Shown here: piece by piece, positions 36,501-45,236 of the stretch
How the letters are laid out: every line of letters starts with the position of its first letter
Numbering within the stretch: position 1 is the stretch's first letter
DNA from: Caldilineaceae bacterium bin5
GTDB taxonomy: Bacteria; Chloroflexota; Anaerolineae; Caldilineales; Caldilineaceae
Length of the DNA: 64,000 nt
Direction: 5' to 3'
Assembly: GCA_002238445.1 (NCBI GenBank)
Contig: MPML01000018.1
Coordinates: 1-64,000 of the forward strand
Translations under genes and position numbers: made by a program
The notes under the pieces: generated by a model
The model's input: only the letters and a program-made list of their open reading frames with translations
The model's database searches: none
What the model was told of the DNA's origin: nothing

Positions 36501-36806
36501 TACCCATTCGGCGCAGCGCTCAGCGAGAAATTTCTGTTGCAGGGCATGGTTGGGGATGAGGCCTTTTTCGGTCACGTCAAATGACTTTGGCTCTGCGCTG
36601 CCCGGGTCGACGTCTTCTACCGAGGCCGGATCACCAAAGAGAAAGCGCACTTCGTCAACAGTGTCCAGAGCCTCCTCCAGTTGTGCGTAGCCGTATATGC
36701 TGAAATAGGCCGATACGAGGCGGAAAGCATCGGCGCTCTGCAGATTCTTTCGCAAGTAGTCGGCAACGGTGTGGGTCCGATTATCTAGAATATGTTGGTA
36801 TGCCAT
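33582..36806 (-). CDS. PLD-family nuclease fused to SNF2-like helicase (restriction component)
   Basis: The start is placed at MAYQHILDN (about 36806), where the conserved N-terminus begins; an upstream GTG at 36932 is open but looks non-conserved. The ~1074-aa protein has an N-terminal phospholipase-D-like nuclease (H119-G-K121 and GSSN at ~134). An SF2/SNF2 ATPase follows: Walker A ADSVGLGKT ~264-272, DESH in VIDESHNF, and motif VI in QRFGRIDRIGSQ. PLD plus SF2 ATPase recalls the NgoAVII and CglI restriction machines and DISARM parts, but here both are in one chain. It should translocate on DNA and cut unmodified targets defined by the methylase domain. It is the first gene of the operon. 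Confidence 0.88.
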   Translation of the reverse strand: MAYQHILDNRTHTVADYLRKNLQSADAFRLVSAYFSIYGYAQLEEALDTVDEVRFLFGDPASVEDVDPGSAEPKSFDVTEKGLIPNHALQQKFLAERCAEWVGRDTVSIRSIAQANFLHGKLYLTSPPIRSLVGSSNFTQRGLGASTRANIEINLASGDAETYAELREWFDLIWADVKLTTDAKQQVLDALGRIAREHAPELIYYKTLYELFRADIEARLAQEGRIGDVELGDTAIWNTLYQFQKDGALSAITRLERHNGCILADSVGLGKTYTALAVIKHFELRNERVLVLSPRKLRENWALYQDHTRNTRNPFIDDRFAYTLLSHTDLSRDGGKVGDIDLANFNWQNFDLIVIDESHNFRNHQGQRYERLLNEVIGKGVKTKVLMLSATPVNTSLIDLRNQIYLMTENRQNSFRESLGVSDIGGLLKRAQTQFKQWESQAPLNGKRNKRELLDNLGSDFYRLLGGVSIARSRRQIEEFYAAEIDRIGRFPDREKPVNVYPPTDLEKSLSYKELAELISEFTLSIYRPSDYVVSDKGLQQLEEEKKARNFNQADREQFLIAMIRTNFLKRLESSAHSLTLTLERTIGKIDALLEKIDRYESRQNREDSQADILPDDDEDDEDFLINRARHPYNLADLDLCKWKNDLLQDKETLSDAHASVAQITPQRDGKLARIIQQIKDRAVNPTTDRNGLESRKLLVFTTFKDTAEYLYNNLQDLAGNLSLNMAMVSGDATLTAAVPNNFNSILDNFAPVARGRGDTDSGCDIDLLIATDCISEGQNLQDCDTVLNYDIHWNPIRIIQRFGRIDRIGSQSDSVRMINYWPTEEMEEYLRLQTRVEARMALADAAASGDENPLENYDGIQGELNFRAQQLKQLLDEDLDLDDLTDDGVTMSDFTLDQFFTQLLHYLEKNREELEQTALGAYAVVDSEKDTGVIWVLRQRNASQDNQTQVASPVHPFYIVYVRDSGKIRHGCASVKHTLDLFQQLSLGKTEAINKLCDDFNRETENGADMAAYDSLLNVAVEHISQAHSKTQTTGLGLQGSGDFKLSKASETPDSAEDFELVTWLVMLPRGQD

Positions 36807-37141
36807 GATCCTGTTTCGCGGGCGGTTTACAAAGGGGTGAAATCTGAGTGCAGGGACCGACAGATGGCTACCGGTCCCTCCCTTGAAGAGTAGCGAATTG
36901 CCCCATTGTACCGGAAAAATATAGATTTTCACGATTTGCGGTGTTCATTGCGCGGTAATCCAGGAACGCCTGCTGCCCCATCCTATACTGCAGGTTCGAT
37001 GGGTACGAGAACCAATAATGCCAGAAGGAGGTCAGAAGTCGCGGGCGCACCTTGGCGCCAGGCCAGTTGCATCGAATTGGGCATAAATCTTGTAAGGCTT
37101 CCAGATTCGGGTAAAGAAGCCCCATGTGGGCCCAAATCGTG

Positions 37142-37150
37142 TGTTATAAT
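37142..37150 (+). promoter_or_regulatory. Extended -10 promoter element, module 1
   Basis: TGTTATAAT fits the TGnTATAAT extended -10. The equivalent place in the module at 38215 holds TGATATAAT. No convincing -35 is seen. Confidence 0.5.
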
Positions 37151-37192
37151 AGTGTTCGAAATGAGTTTCGTTTCCTCTGACCCTGAGAAGCC

Positions 37193-37318
37193 ATGACTCT
37201 CGCCAAAAGAATATCTGATGCCGAAGGAGGGCCGCTGTACGTCTGTGAGTTGCCCATTCTTCATCTTCCGATACCTATAGAAGACGGCGAGGAAACGTCT
37301 GCGAACTCAAGCATGTAA
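37193..37318 (+). CDS. Possible 41-aa micro-protein in module 1
   Basis: ATG 37193 opens 41 codons (MTLAKRISDAEGGPLYVCEL and on). A related, earlier-terminated frame in the fourth module (MTPTGWESEGEGGPFQVR at about 38337) keeps the MT...EGGP pattern. It lies 43 bp after the extended -10. This may be a remnant or a chance frame within a structured RNA. Confidence 0.25.
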   Translation: MTLAKRISDAEGGPLYVCELPILHLPIPIEDGEETSANSSM

Positions 37319-37340
37319 GGGCCGAAAAAGAGGAAACACG

Positions 37341-37382
37341 CCGTCATAGTCCGTCATAATCCGTCGCAACCCGCCCTAACCC
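37341..37382. repeat. Decamer array 1
   Basis: Four ten-base units: CCGTCATAGT, CCGTCATAAT, CCGTCGCAAC, CCGCCCTAAC. A TGCAACGAATTGG box begins 10 bases later. Confidence 0.85.
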
Positions 37383-37484
37383 AAGGCAACTGCAACGAAT
37401 TGGAACAGACCTCGTGAGGCTGCCTGAATCGGCTGGAGGAAACGTCTGCGAAATCAAGAAAAAAGTCCAAAAAAAAGAAATCCC

Positions 37485-37524
37485 GTCGACTTAGGTCGAC
37501 TTGGGTCGACTTGGGTCGACCTGA
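37485..37524. repeat. Decamer array 2
   Basis: Four ten-base units: GTCGACTTAG, GTCGACTTGG twice, GTCGACCTGA. A TGCATCGAATTCG box begins 11 bases later, the same spacing as in array 1 despite unrelated unit sequence. Confidence 0.9.
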
Positions 37525-37780
37525 CCCAGGATAATTGCATCGAATTCGGACAAGGCCTCGAAAGGCTGCCTGAATCCAAGAAGTACCCTTGACGGGCCCA
37601 CATTGTGGACATTCGAGGCGCACGAACTGAGAAGCCACTGCTCTCGCCCAAAGAAAACTTGCGGGTGAAAGCCATCAGCTGAAACGCTGTGAAATGTACC
37701 CAAAACGTCATCTCGGTATCCATCAGGGACGGCGAGGAACTGTTCGGTAAGACGCAAAATAGCGTCCCAAAAAACTGAAA

Positions 37781-37840
37781 TTGGCGCGACATACGTATAC
37801 ATTTGTATACATTACGCGACATTTGTAGACATTTCGCGGC
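37781..37840. repeat. Decamer array 3
   Basis: Six ten-base units: TTGGCGCGAC, ATACGTATAC, ATTTGTATAC, ATTACGCGAC, ATTTGTAGAC, ATTTCGCGGC. It is the only A/T-rich array. Confidence 0.85.
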
Positions 37841-38270
37841 CAGAACCCGGGCAAGTGAATCCAGTAATGACGAGTACCCGTTGACGTTTGTCACCAAAGC
37901 GATTTGCGGGAGCAAAGTGCTCTTCCGCCAAGGGCCGCGCACAGAAAATCCGTTACGCCTTCGGTGTTCTTCGCCGCCCTTCGCATGACTTCGCCGATCG
38001 ATTGGTTCTGTCTACTGCAATACGCAAGCGAGAAAAATCCCTGGCAGTACTGCCGGCTTGCCGTTTCAGCGCGATTCTCAGCGGCCTCCCCAAAATGTCA
38101 ACGGTCCCCGAAACTCGGGTAGGTCCCCGCTTGCGGAAGGCACGACCCATGTGGCTGCCCTTTGATGACTACGCTAATCTCCGAAATTGGGTGCGATTGT
38201 CCGGGGCATAAGTCCCAGGGCCATTGCATCTGAATTGGGTTGGAAAACAGGGAAATTGCATCAAGAACGG

Positions 38271-38279
38271 TGATATAAT
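38271..38279 (+). promoter_or_regulatory. Extended -10 promoter element, module 4
   Basis: TGATATAAT fits TGnTATAAT, about 50 bases after a TTGCATCTGAATTGGG box, the same order as in module 1. Confidence 0.5.
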
Positions 38280-38590
38280 AGCCCTGTACCGAAATACGAA
38301 TAGGCATCACCGAGAGCGTATCGTTATCATGAACACATGACCCCCACTGGCTGGGAATCTGAAGGCGAGGGAGGGCCCTTTCAAGTCCGTTAACTGCCCG
38401 CTCTTGCTCTACTTAACCCGACCTCAAGCGTCCGGACTCGACACCCGGCCCCCCAACCGCCAGCTGACCGGCTTGAGTCCGGCGTCTGTGAGAGTCGGGG
38501 AGAGGTTCCCAGAACCGGGAATCGGCGCCGGAAACGGAAAAACCGATGCAAAAGCGTAACGACACCAATTGCCAGAAAAAAAATTCGCCC

Positions 38591-38640
38591 GCTTTGACCC
38601 GACTTATACCTACTCGACCCGACTTGACCCGACATTAGAC
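38591..38640. repeat. Decamer array 4
   Basis: Five phased ten-base units: GCTTTGACCC, GACTTATACC, TACTCGACCC, GACTTGACCC, GACATTAGAC. Confidence 0.8.
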
Positions 38641-38654
38641 GTCCCACCATGGTA

Positions 38655-39348
38655 GAGTTCGTCCAACTCTTGTACAACGCACATAAACAGTTAAACGGGC
38701 CCGCCAGCGCTGAGGAGGCCCCCATCACAGCCCATCACAATAACTGCATGAATTGCAGCTAAGACAACCCGAAAACGCTCGTGGACTCTCATGAACGCTT
38801 GTCCAACACACAGATGAGAATGCCTGCATCGGCAAGGCCCCGCTCACTGCCCTTCAGGCAAATCTCATGAACTGTAGTTCAGACAGCCCGAAAACGCTCG
38901 TAAACGCTCATGATCTCTCGTCCAACACACAGATGAGAATGCCTGCATCAGCAGGACCCCAGTCACAGCCCAGCAGGCAAATCCCGTGAACTGCAGCGCA
39001 GTCAACCCGAATACGCTCGTAAACGCTCATGATCTCTCGTAAACTCTCGTCCAACGCTCATACGGGACAACCTGCATCAGCAGGGCCCCAGTCACAGCCC
39101 AGCAGGCAAATTCAATGAACTGCAGCGCAGTCAACCCGAATACGCTCGTAAACGCTCATGATCTCTCGTAAACTCTCGTCCAACGCGCATACGAGACAAC
39201 CTGCATCAGCAGGACCCCAGTCACAGCCCAGCAGGCAGATCCCATGAACTGCAACTCAGTCAACACGATAACGCTCGTAAACGCTCATGATCTCTCATAA
39301 ACTCTCGTCCAACGCGCATACGAGACATCCTGCATCGGCAAGGCCCCG
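38655..39348. repeat. 119-129-bp tandem repeat array with internal decamers
   Basis: The marker CCTGCATC recurs at about 38823, 38942, 39071, 39200 and 39329, giving periods of 119, 129, 129 and 129 bp. The 10-bp difference equals one internal decamer (CTCTCGTAAA type). Each unit contains decamers such as ACGCTCGTAA, ACGCTCATGA, TCTCTCGTAA, ACTCTCGTCC. No coding frame spans it. Confidence 0.9.
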
Positions 39349-39357
39349 GAGTATATC

Positions 39358-39507
39358 GTGGGGCTGATTGGGAAGGCGATCACAGTGAGCCTGAAGACGG
39401 TGGGGATTATGGAACGGTTGCCGGACTTAGGGGTTGGGGAGGAGGACGACGGAGGGGCGCAGCCAGGCTCGACAGAGGTGACACGCGAGCCTTCTGACTG
39501 GCGGTGA
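39358..39507 (+). pseudogene. Short coding remnant after the tandem array
   Basis: A GTG-initiated frame of 49 codons reads MGLIGKAITVSLKTVGIMER, then DLGVGEEDD and an acidic tail. It looks like the C-terminus of a larger lost protein because it begins abruptly at the edge of the repeat array. The family was not recognised. Confidence 0.35.
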
Positions 39508-39578
39508 GGCTCATCACTTCGATAGTTGTCGCCAGTAATTAGTTTTCCCAGGATGGTAACAGCATCAGTGAAGTGTAC

Positions 39579-40346
39579 ATGAACACAACTGCCGATGAAT
39601 ATCTTTGCGTTGGCGACTGCACGCTACGACGAGAGGAGCGGGAAGTGGAGAGGAAGATAACCGAAGCCGGCGACCAAGACGATCGGTATCAAGCGATCTT
39701 TGGCGACGTGTCGAGGATTATCGATGCCGCCAGAGAATCGGCCACGCGTTCGGTGAATGCTGCGATGACTGCCACCTATTGGTTGATCGGACTTCGTATC
39801 GTTGAGTTCGAGCAATCAGGTGAGGAGCGGGCTGCCTACGGGAGTGCGCTCATTGAAAGACTGGCGAATGACTTGACGCCGTTGTTTGGACGCGGGTTTT
39901 CCCGTCAGAACCTTCATAACATGCGTCTCTTCTACATAACCTACCCTTCAGACAAGATTCTCCAGACGGTGTCTGGCAAATCTAATGGCAGTTCCATCGA
40001 AGTGCAGTTGAAGGAACTTCTCACAGCTTTCCCTCTGCCCTGGTCTGCCTACGTGCGGTTGCTGACGGTCAAAAACGTGCATGCGCGTGAATTCTATGAG
40101 GAAGAGGCATTGCGGGGAGGATGGTCGATTCGTCAGCTTAACAGGCAGATCAATTCCCTATTTTACGAGCGCACTGCACTGTCCAAGAACAAGGCGGCCA
40201 TGTTGGCGAAGGAGGAAGAACCTCGTCCGGAAGATCACCTGCTCCCACAAGAGGCGATAAAAGACCCGTTCATTTTTGAGTTTCTCGACCTGAAAGATGA
40301 GTACGCCGAGAGTGACCTGGAGGAGGCTTTGATAGATCATCTCTAA
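39579..40346 (+). pseudogene. DUF1016 (YhcG-like) nuclease gene, N-terminal part, split by MITE D
   Basis: Start at ATG 39579. The part encodes the DUF1016 N-terminal domain: YWLIGLRIVEFEQSGEERA, FGRGFSRQNLHNMRLFY, PLPWSAYVRLLTVKN and DPFIFEFLDLKDEYAESDLE. It stops at TAA 40344-40346, which lies inside the inserted element. DUF1016/YhcG proteins are PD-(D/E)XK nuclease-like proteins often found near restriction systems. Removing the element and one target copy restores a single 414-codon frame with the part at 40636. Confidence 0.9.
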
Positions 40347-40635
40347 CTACTACGCCGCAACTGATTCGCAAACCTGTAGGAGGGGAGCAAAGGTGTTCTT
40401 TCTCCCCACATTGTTGTATTTTGGGCGGTCGGGCCTTCGGCCCTCCCTTGTGCAGGGGCTGCGCCCCCGCAACGCCCCCCTCCAAAACCATCGCTCAGCG
40501 ACCGTGTGTGCGCATTCCAGCCGTGCGGCTCCAGCAACCTGGCTGCCGCCAACCGAATACGCAATCAGATAGCATGAATGGCGGCAGGGATAGAGGGGTG
40601 GTCAAGACAGGCACTGTATATGGCTTAGTAGTTAC
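40343..40635 (+). mobile_element. MITE-like element, copy D (293 bp), inserted in DUF1016 gene
   Basis: It is bounded by a perfect 8-bp target duplication, GATCATCT at 40335-40342 and 40636-40643. The ends are CTAACTACTACGCC and GGCTTAGTAGTTAC, inverted at 12 of 14 positions. The core hairpin is GGGCCTTCGGCCC, replacing the GGGCGCAAGCGCCC of copies B and C by paired changes. Confidence 0.95.
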
Positions 40636-41124
40636 GATCATCTTGAGAGCTTCCTCCTGGATTCGGGAAACGACTTCTGTTTCATGGGTAGGCAGAAACG
40701 CCTGCGCGTCGGTCATGAATGGTATCGGGTCGACTTACTATTTTTTCACCGGAGTCTGCGGTGTCTGGTTGTTATCGATTTGAAGATCGGAAGTTTTACC
40801 CACGCGGACGCGGGACAGATGAACTTTTACCTGAACTATGCCCGGGAGCATTGGGGAAGGGAGGGGGAAAACCCGCCGGTTGGACTGATTCTCTGTTCGG
40901 AGAAGAACGAAGCGCTGGCACGGTATGCACTAGAGGGGTTGGCGAACGAGGTCCTGGCTGCAGAGTACCGAATTGCCTTGCCCGACGAGGAACTGTTGGC
41001 AGCGGAGCTGGCCCAAACTCGGAAGGCGATAGAGTTGCGGGCCTCGGTGACGATAGAAGCTTCTCTCGACGCAGAAGCTCGGTCAACGCGCGGTACACCG
41101 ACAGGAGATGATCAGACAGAATGA
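40636..41124 (+). pseudogene. DUF1016 (YhcG-like) nuclease gene, C-terminal part
   Basis: After the element the frame resumes as DHLESFLLDSGNDFCFMGRQ. It continues through the nuclease core: WYRVDLLFFHRSLRCLVVID with the acidic residue, then the IDLK motif and HADAGQMNFYLNYAREHW with the Gln. The frame ends at TGA 41122-41124. An internal ATG at 40684 could express a truncated nuclease domain, but no good ribosome-binding site precedes it. Confidence 0.88.
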
Positions 41125-41297
41125 GCGAGGCAACACGTGGGTAAACGGAGGAAATGCTTGGTTAAATGCACAAGCAGTGACACTCCACTTGGCTTAATCG
41201 TGCTCCGCGTGCCTGGCCCCCCCAATCACTAGACCAGGAGATTTGAAAACAGGGCGCATCCGGTCCGGTTGGGTGGCATCCCCGCTGCCAGTGTGTC

Positions 41298-41326
41298 TTG
41301 ACCCGTCTAATCTTCGGCTATATAAT
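41298..41326 (+). promoter_or_regulatory. Strong sigma-70-type promoter of the nuo genes
   Basis: TTGACC (41298-41303), a 17-bp spacer and a perfect TATAAT (41321-41326). Transcription would start near 41333, leaving an untranslated leader of about 160 bases before nuoB. Confidence 0.85.
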
Positions 41327-41491
41327 CCACTTGTAACGAAATTCACTTGCTTTTCCTCCGGCAGTGGGGTATATTTGGAGTAAGGTGGGCAAATGGACGC
41401 ATGGGGCGTTCCGTTTTTAATCTTTACGCGGCTCCGGCTTTGCAGGTGTCGATAGGCTGGCGTCGCGAGAGCATTTGACAGGGATTTCGGC

Positions 41492-42289
41492 ATGGCATCT
41501 CTTCCGCCCAATTTTCAGCAACTTAAACAGGACCAACTTCAACCCTTTCTGCACGACGAGATCAGCGTTCCCGATGAGCTCGAGGCGAACGTCCTGATCA
41601 CGACGGTGGACAAGATCTATAACTGGAGCCGGCGCTCGAGTATGTGGCCGCTTCTGTTCGGGCTGGCCTGCTGCGCGATCGAAATGATCGCGACGGCCGC
41701 GAGCCGCTATGACCTGGCCCGCTTCGGGATGGAGGTTATGCGGCCCAGCCCCAGGCAGAGCGACCTGATGATCGTGTCGGGCACGGTGACGAAGAAGATG
41801 GTGCCGGCGATCGTGCGCATCTATAACCAGATGGCAGAGCCGCGCTATGTGCTGAGCATGGGCGCATGCGCAACCGGCGGCGGGCCCTTCAAAGAGGGCT
41901 ATAACGTGGTCAGCGGGATCGACAAGTATATCCCGGTGGATGTGTATGTGCCGGGCTGCCCGCCAACGCCGGAAGCGCTGATCTACGGTCTGCTGAAGAT
42001 GCACGAAAAGGTGGACCGCCAGAGCGTGGTGTCGGTGCCGTGGTATCAGAAGGACTCGTCGCAGTTTGTGCCGGTGCCGCGGCTGGGGCCGGATGTCTTC
42101 GACCCGCGGCAGGTGGAGTTGATTAAGGATACGACGCTTAAGGCGGCGGCGAACGGGGCAGCGGCAGCCAGCAACGGGGCCGGCGGCGACGCAGCAGGAG
42201 AGGCGCGCGGGCCAGTGGAACTGTCCGCAAAGGCGATCGCGCGCATGGATGAGGCGAAGAGACGCTGGCGAGCCAAACAGGGCGGTTGA
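41492..42289 (+). CDS. nuoB: NADH-quinone oxidoreductase subunit B
   Basis: The 265-aa protein is the complex I subunit that carries cluster N2. The four ligand cysteines are visible: the vicinal pair in GLACCAIEM, one in [10 protein letters not shown] and one in [11 protein letters not shown]. The core ends near residue 190. The rest is an Ala/Gly-rich, low-complexity C-terminal extension not found in most NuoB proteins, ending in a basic helix. It heads the nuo gene group; nuoA is not upstream, where it usually is. Confidence 0.95.
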   Translation: MASLPPNFQQLKQDQLQPFLHDEISVPDELEANVLITTVDKIYNWSRRSSMWPLLFGLACCAIEMIATAASRYDLARFGMEVMRPSPRQSDLMIVSGTVTKKMVPAIVRIYNQMAEPRYVLSMGACATGGGPFKEGYNVVSGIDKYIPVDVYVPGCPPTPEALIYGLLKMHEKVDRQSVVSVPWYQKDSSQFVPVPRLGPDVFDPRQVELIKDTTLKAAANGAAAASNGAGGDAAGEARGPVELSAKAIARMDEAKRRWRAKQGG

Positions 42290-42365
42290 TAGTGGCTAAC
42301 GGGGAGTTGCGCCGGGCCACTAAGAACACAAGAGATAGAATTCAGACATATATCGGGAATGTGGA

Positions 42366-44144
42366 ATGACGGAAGCAACTGCTGTGGCGGAAGCGCCCGC
42401 TAACGATTTGGGGCTTGAACAGGATCTGGCAGACGCGGTCTTGGGCACGTGGGCCGAGGATACGGAGCCGGCATTTGTGATTGCGCCGGATAGAATCCTC
42501 GACGTGCTGACCCGTCTGCGCGATGCGTCGGGCTACGACTTTCTCTCCAATCTGACCTGCGTCGATTACCAGGGCTACGGCGGCAAGCTGCGCGCCGATA
42601 TCGACGACCGCCTGGAAATCGTCTACAACCTGTACAGCACAAGCCGCGGCGGCGGCTCGATTGCGCTGCACGTGCGCGTGCCGGAAGACGATACCATCCC
42701 CAGCGCCACCTCGGTTTACCCGGGCGCGAATCTGCAGGAGCGGGAGGTCTACGACCTGTACGGGGTCAAGTTTGACGGACACCCGAATCTGCGGCGCATC
42801 CTGCTGTGGGACGGGTTCAACGGGCACCCGATGCGCAAAGACTGGCATGAGGCCTATTACGAAGAGGACGCCAAGCCGTTCCGCAGCCGCCATCCGCAGG
42901 GCGAATACGCCTTCCAGGAAGACAAGCTGCCGTGGGCCAAGAATACGACCTATCCTGCCGGATGGGACCCGGACTCGTGGGAGCAGGCGGTGGCCTATGT
43001 GCCGGTCAGCCAGGCTCCCCAGCACGACGACGGGGCGCACCTGGATACCGAGAGCATCGTGGTCAACCTGGGACCGCATCACCCCAGCACGCACGGTGTG
43101 TTCCGGATGTTGACGCGGGTGGAGGGCGAAACGATCCTGGCGCTCGAGCCGGAGATGGGCTATCTGCACCGCAATCACGAAAAAATCGGCGAGCGCAATA
43201 CGTGGCTGATGAACATGCCGTTCACCGACCGGCTCGACTATCTGAACTCGATGAGCAACAACTGGAGCTACGCGCTGGCGGTGGAAAAGCTGGCGGGCAT
43301 CGAGGTGCCGGAGCGGGCCGAATATTTGCGCGTGATCATGGCGGAGTTCACCCGCATCGTCAATCACACCTGGTCGATCGGGTTTATTCTCAACGACCTG
43401 GGCGCGCTGCAGACGCCGGCGCTTTACGCGATCGAAGAGCGGGAGATGATCCTGGACCTGTTCGAGGCCGTGTCGGGCGCGCGCATGATGTGCAACTACA
43501 TGCGTTTTGGCGGCGTGGTGCGCGATCTGCCGGAGGGCTGGCACGGGCAGGCGGCCTATCTGGCCAACGAGCGGCTGCCGCGGGCGCTGGATGAGCTGGA
43601 CAGAATGCTGACGGAGAACGAAATCCTGAGGGCACGCGGCCGCGGGGTCGGCTACCTTTCGGTCGAGGATTTGATCTCGCTGAGTGTGAGCGGGCCGATG
43701 ATCCGGGCCGGAGGATTGGCGTACGACATTCGCAAGGCGGAGCCGTACGGCATTTACGACCGTTTCGATTTCGACATCCCGACGCTGCCGAACAGCGACA
43801 TTTACGATCGCTATTACATCCGGATGTTGGAAGCGAAGGAGAGTGTGCGCATCCTGCAGCAGGCCCTGCGCGATATGCCGGAAGGGGAAACGCTCGGCGG
43901 CAGAGGCGGGTACACGCTGCGGGCGCCCGAAGGCCAGGTCTACAGCCGCATCGAAGCGCCGAAGGGCGAGTTGGGATTCTATCTGGCCAGCGACGGCAAG
44001 ACGCAGCCGTGGCGCTATCACGTGCGTTCGCCCAGCTATATCAACCTGAACGCGCTCGGCCCCATGAGCGTCGGCTACAAGGTTGCGGACGCGATTGTAA
44101 TCCTGGGCGCCATCGACATTGTGCTGGGCGAAGTGGACCGATAA
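42366..44144 (+). CDS. nuoCD: NADH-quinone oxidoreductase subunits C and D, fused
   Basis: The 592-aa protein joins the 30-kDa NuoC domain (REVYDLYGVKFDGHPNLRRI, ~120-140, followed by WHEAYYEED) to the 49-kDa NuoD domain (VNLGPHHPSTHGVFRML from ~232). NuoD segments include GYLHRNHEKIGE and the quinone-site region. A 40-residue linker joins them. The fusion is known in E. coli and several other groups. The gene is 76 bp downstream of nuoB. The C-terminus ends IDIVLGEVDR as expected for the family. Confidence 0.96.
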   Translation: MTEATAVAEAPANDLGLEQDLADAVLGTWAEDTEPAFVIAPDRILDVLTRLRDASGYDFLSNLTCVDYQGYGGKLRADIDDRLEIVYNLYSTSRGGGSIALHVRVPEDDTIPSATSVYPGANLQEREVYDLYGVKFDGHPNLRRILLWDGFNGHPMRKDWHEAYYEEDAKPFRSRHPQGEYAFQEDKLPWAKNTTYPAGWDPDSWEQAVAYVPVSQAPQHDDGAHLDTESIVVNLGPHHPSTHGVFRMLTRVEGETILALEPEMGYLHRNHEKIGERNTWLMNMPFTDRLDYLNSMSNNWSYALAVEKLAGIEVPERAEYLRVIMAEFTRIVNHTWSIGFILNDLGALQTPALYAIEEREMILDLFEAVSGARMMCNYMRFGGVVRDLPEGWHGQAAYLANERLPRALDELDRMLTENEILRARGRGVGYLSVEDLISLSVSGPMIRAGGLAYDIRKAEPYGIYDRFDFDIPTLPNSDIYDRYYIRMLEAKESVRILQQALRDMPEGETLGGRGGYTLRAPEGQVYSRIEAPKGELGFYLASDGKTQPWRYHVRSPSYINLNALGPMSVGYKVADAIVILGAIDIVLGEVDR

Positions 44145-44147
44145 CTT

Positions 44148-44245
44148 CAGTTTTGAGTTTCTAGTCTCTGGTTTTTAGTGACCGCTCAAGCGTGTTGGGA
44201 GTGCCGTTACTAAAAACTAAGAACTGACTACTAAAAACTGCACTT
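44148..44245. repeat. Paired inverted heptamer repeats (hairpin-forming)
   Basis: Forward units CAGTTTT, GAGTTTC, TAGTCTC, TGGTTTT, TAGTGAC at 44148-44182 face reverse units at about 44208-44245. On the minus strand these read CAGTTTT, TAGTAGT, CAGTTCT, TAGTTTT, TAGTAAC. The two arms could pair into a long imperfect stem between nuoCD and nuoI. Confidence 0.85.
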
Positions 44246-44258
44246 AGGAGTTTAAGGT

Positions 44259-45125
<867 letters not shown>

Positions 45126-45127
45126 GA

Positions 45128-45215
45128 ACGGCAGTTTTTAGTAGTCAGTTTCTAGATTTTAGTAACACCGGTTGGCCGAGTATTGGGGAGTTACCAAGAA
45201 CTGGCAACTTGAAAT
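45128..45215. repeat. Heptamer-period repeat
   Basis: Forward units CAGTTTT, TAGTAGT, CAGTTTC, TAGATTT, TAGTAAC at about 45131-45165, followed by degenerate reverse units (AAGAACTGG, CAACTTG) to 45215. Confidence 0.75.
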
Positions 45216-45236
45216 TCAAGACTTGAGGATCGAGTG

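Larger units (their letters stand above)
36990..37340. repeat. Repeated noncoding module 1 with extended -10 promoter
   Basis: The module carries a box TTGCATCGAATTGGG (about 37066), a GGCTTCCAGATTCGG-like segment, an extended -10 and then a segment with GAAGGAGGGCCGC. Related modules occur at 37383-37480 (partial), 37525-37780 and 38215-38400. No known RNA family was recognised. Confidence 0.6.

Noticed and set aside
29914..36806. BREX system (methylase similar in length to PglX)
   Set aside because: No pglZ, brxC, brxA/B or lon-type gene is present, and the partner is a PLD-helicase.
33582..36806. Classical DISARM locus
   Set aside because: There is no drmB (DUF1998) or separate drmA/drmC; only the nuclease and helicase domain types are shared.
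36807..36932. Upstream GTG start for the PLD-helicase
   Set aside because: The 42 extra residues look non-conserved and the family-like N-terminus begins at MAYQHILDN.
37454..37942. Minus-strand frames of 100-160 codons across the decamer arrays
   Set aside because: They run through short tandem repeats, lack ribosome-binding sites, and their apparent mutual similarity simply reflects the repeated DNA modules.
38655..39348. Possible CRISPR array (regular repeats of ~129 bp)
   Set aside because: The whole unit repeats with no unique spacers of constant length, repeats are far too long, and no cas genes are nearby.
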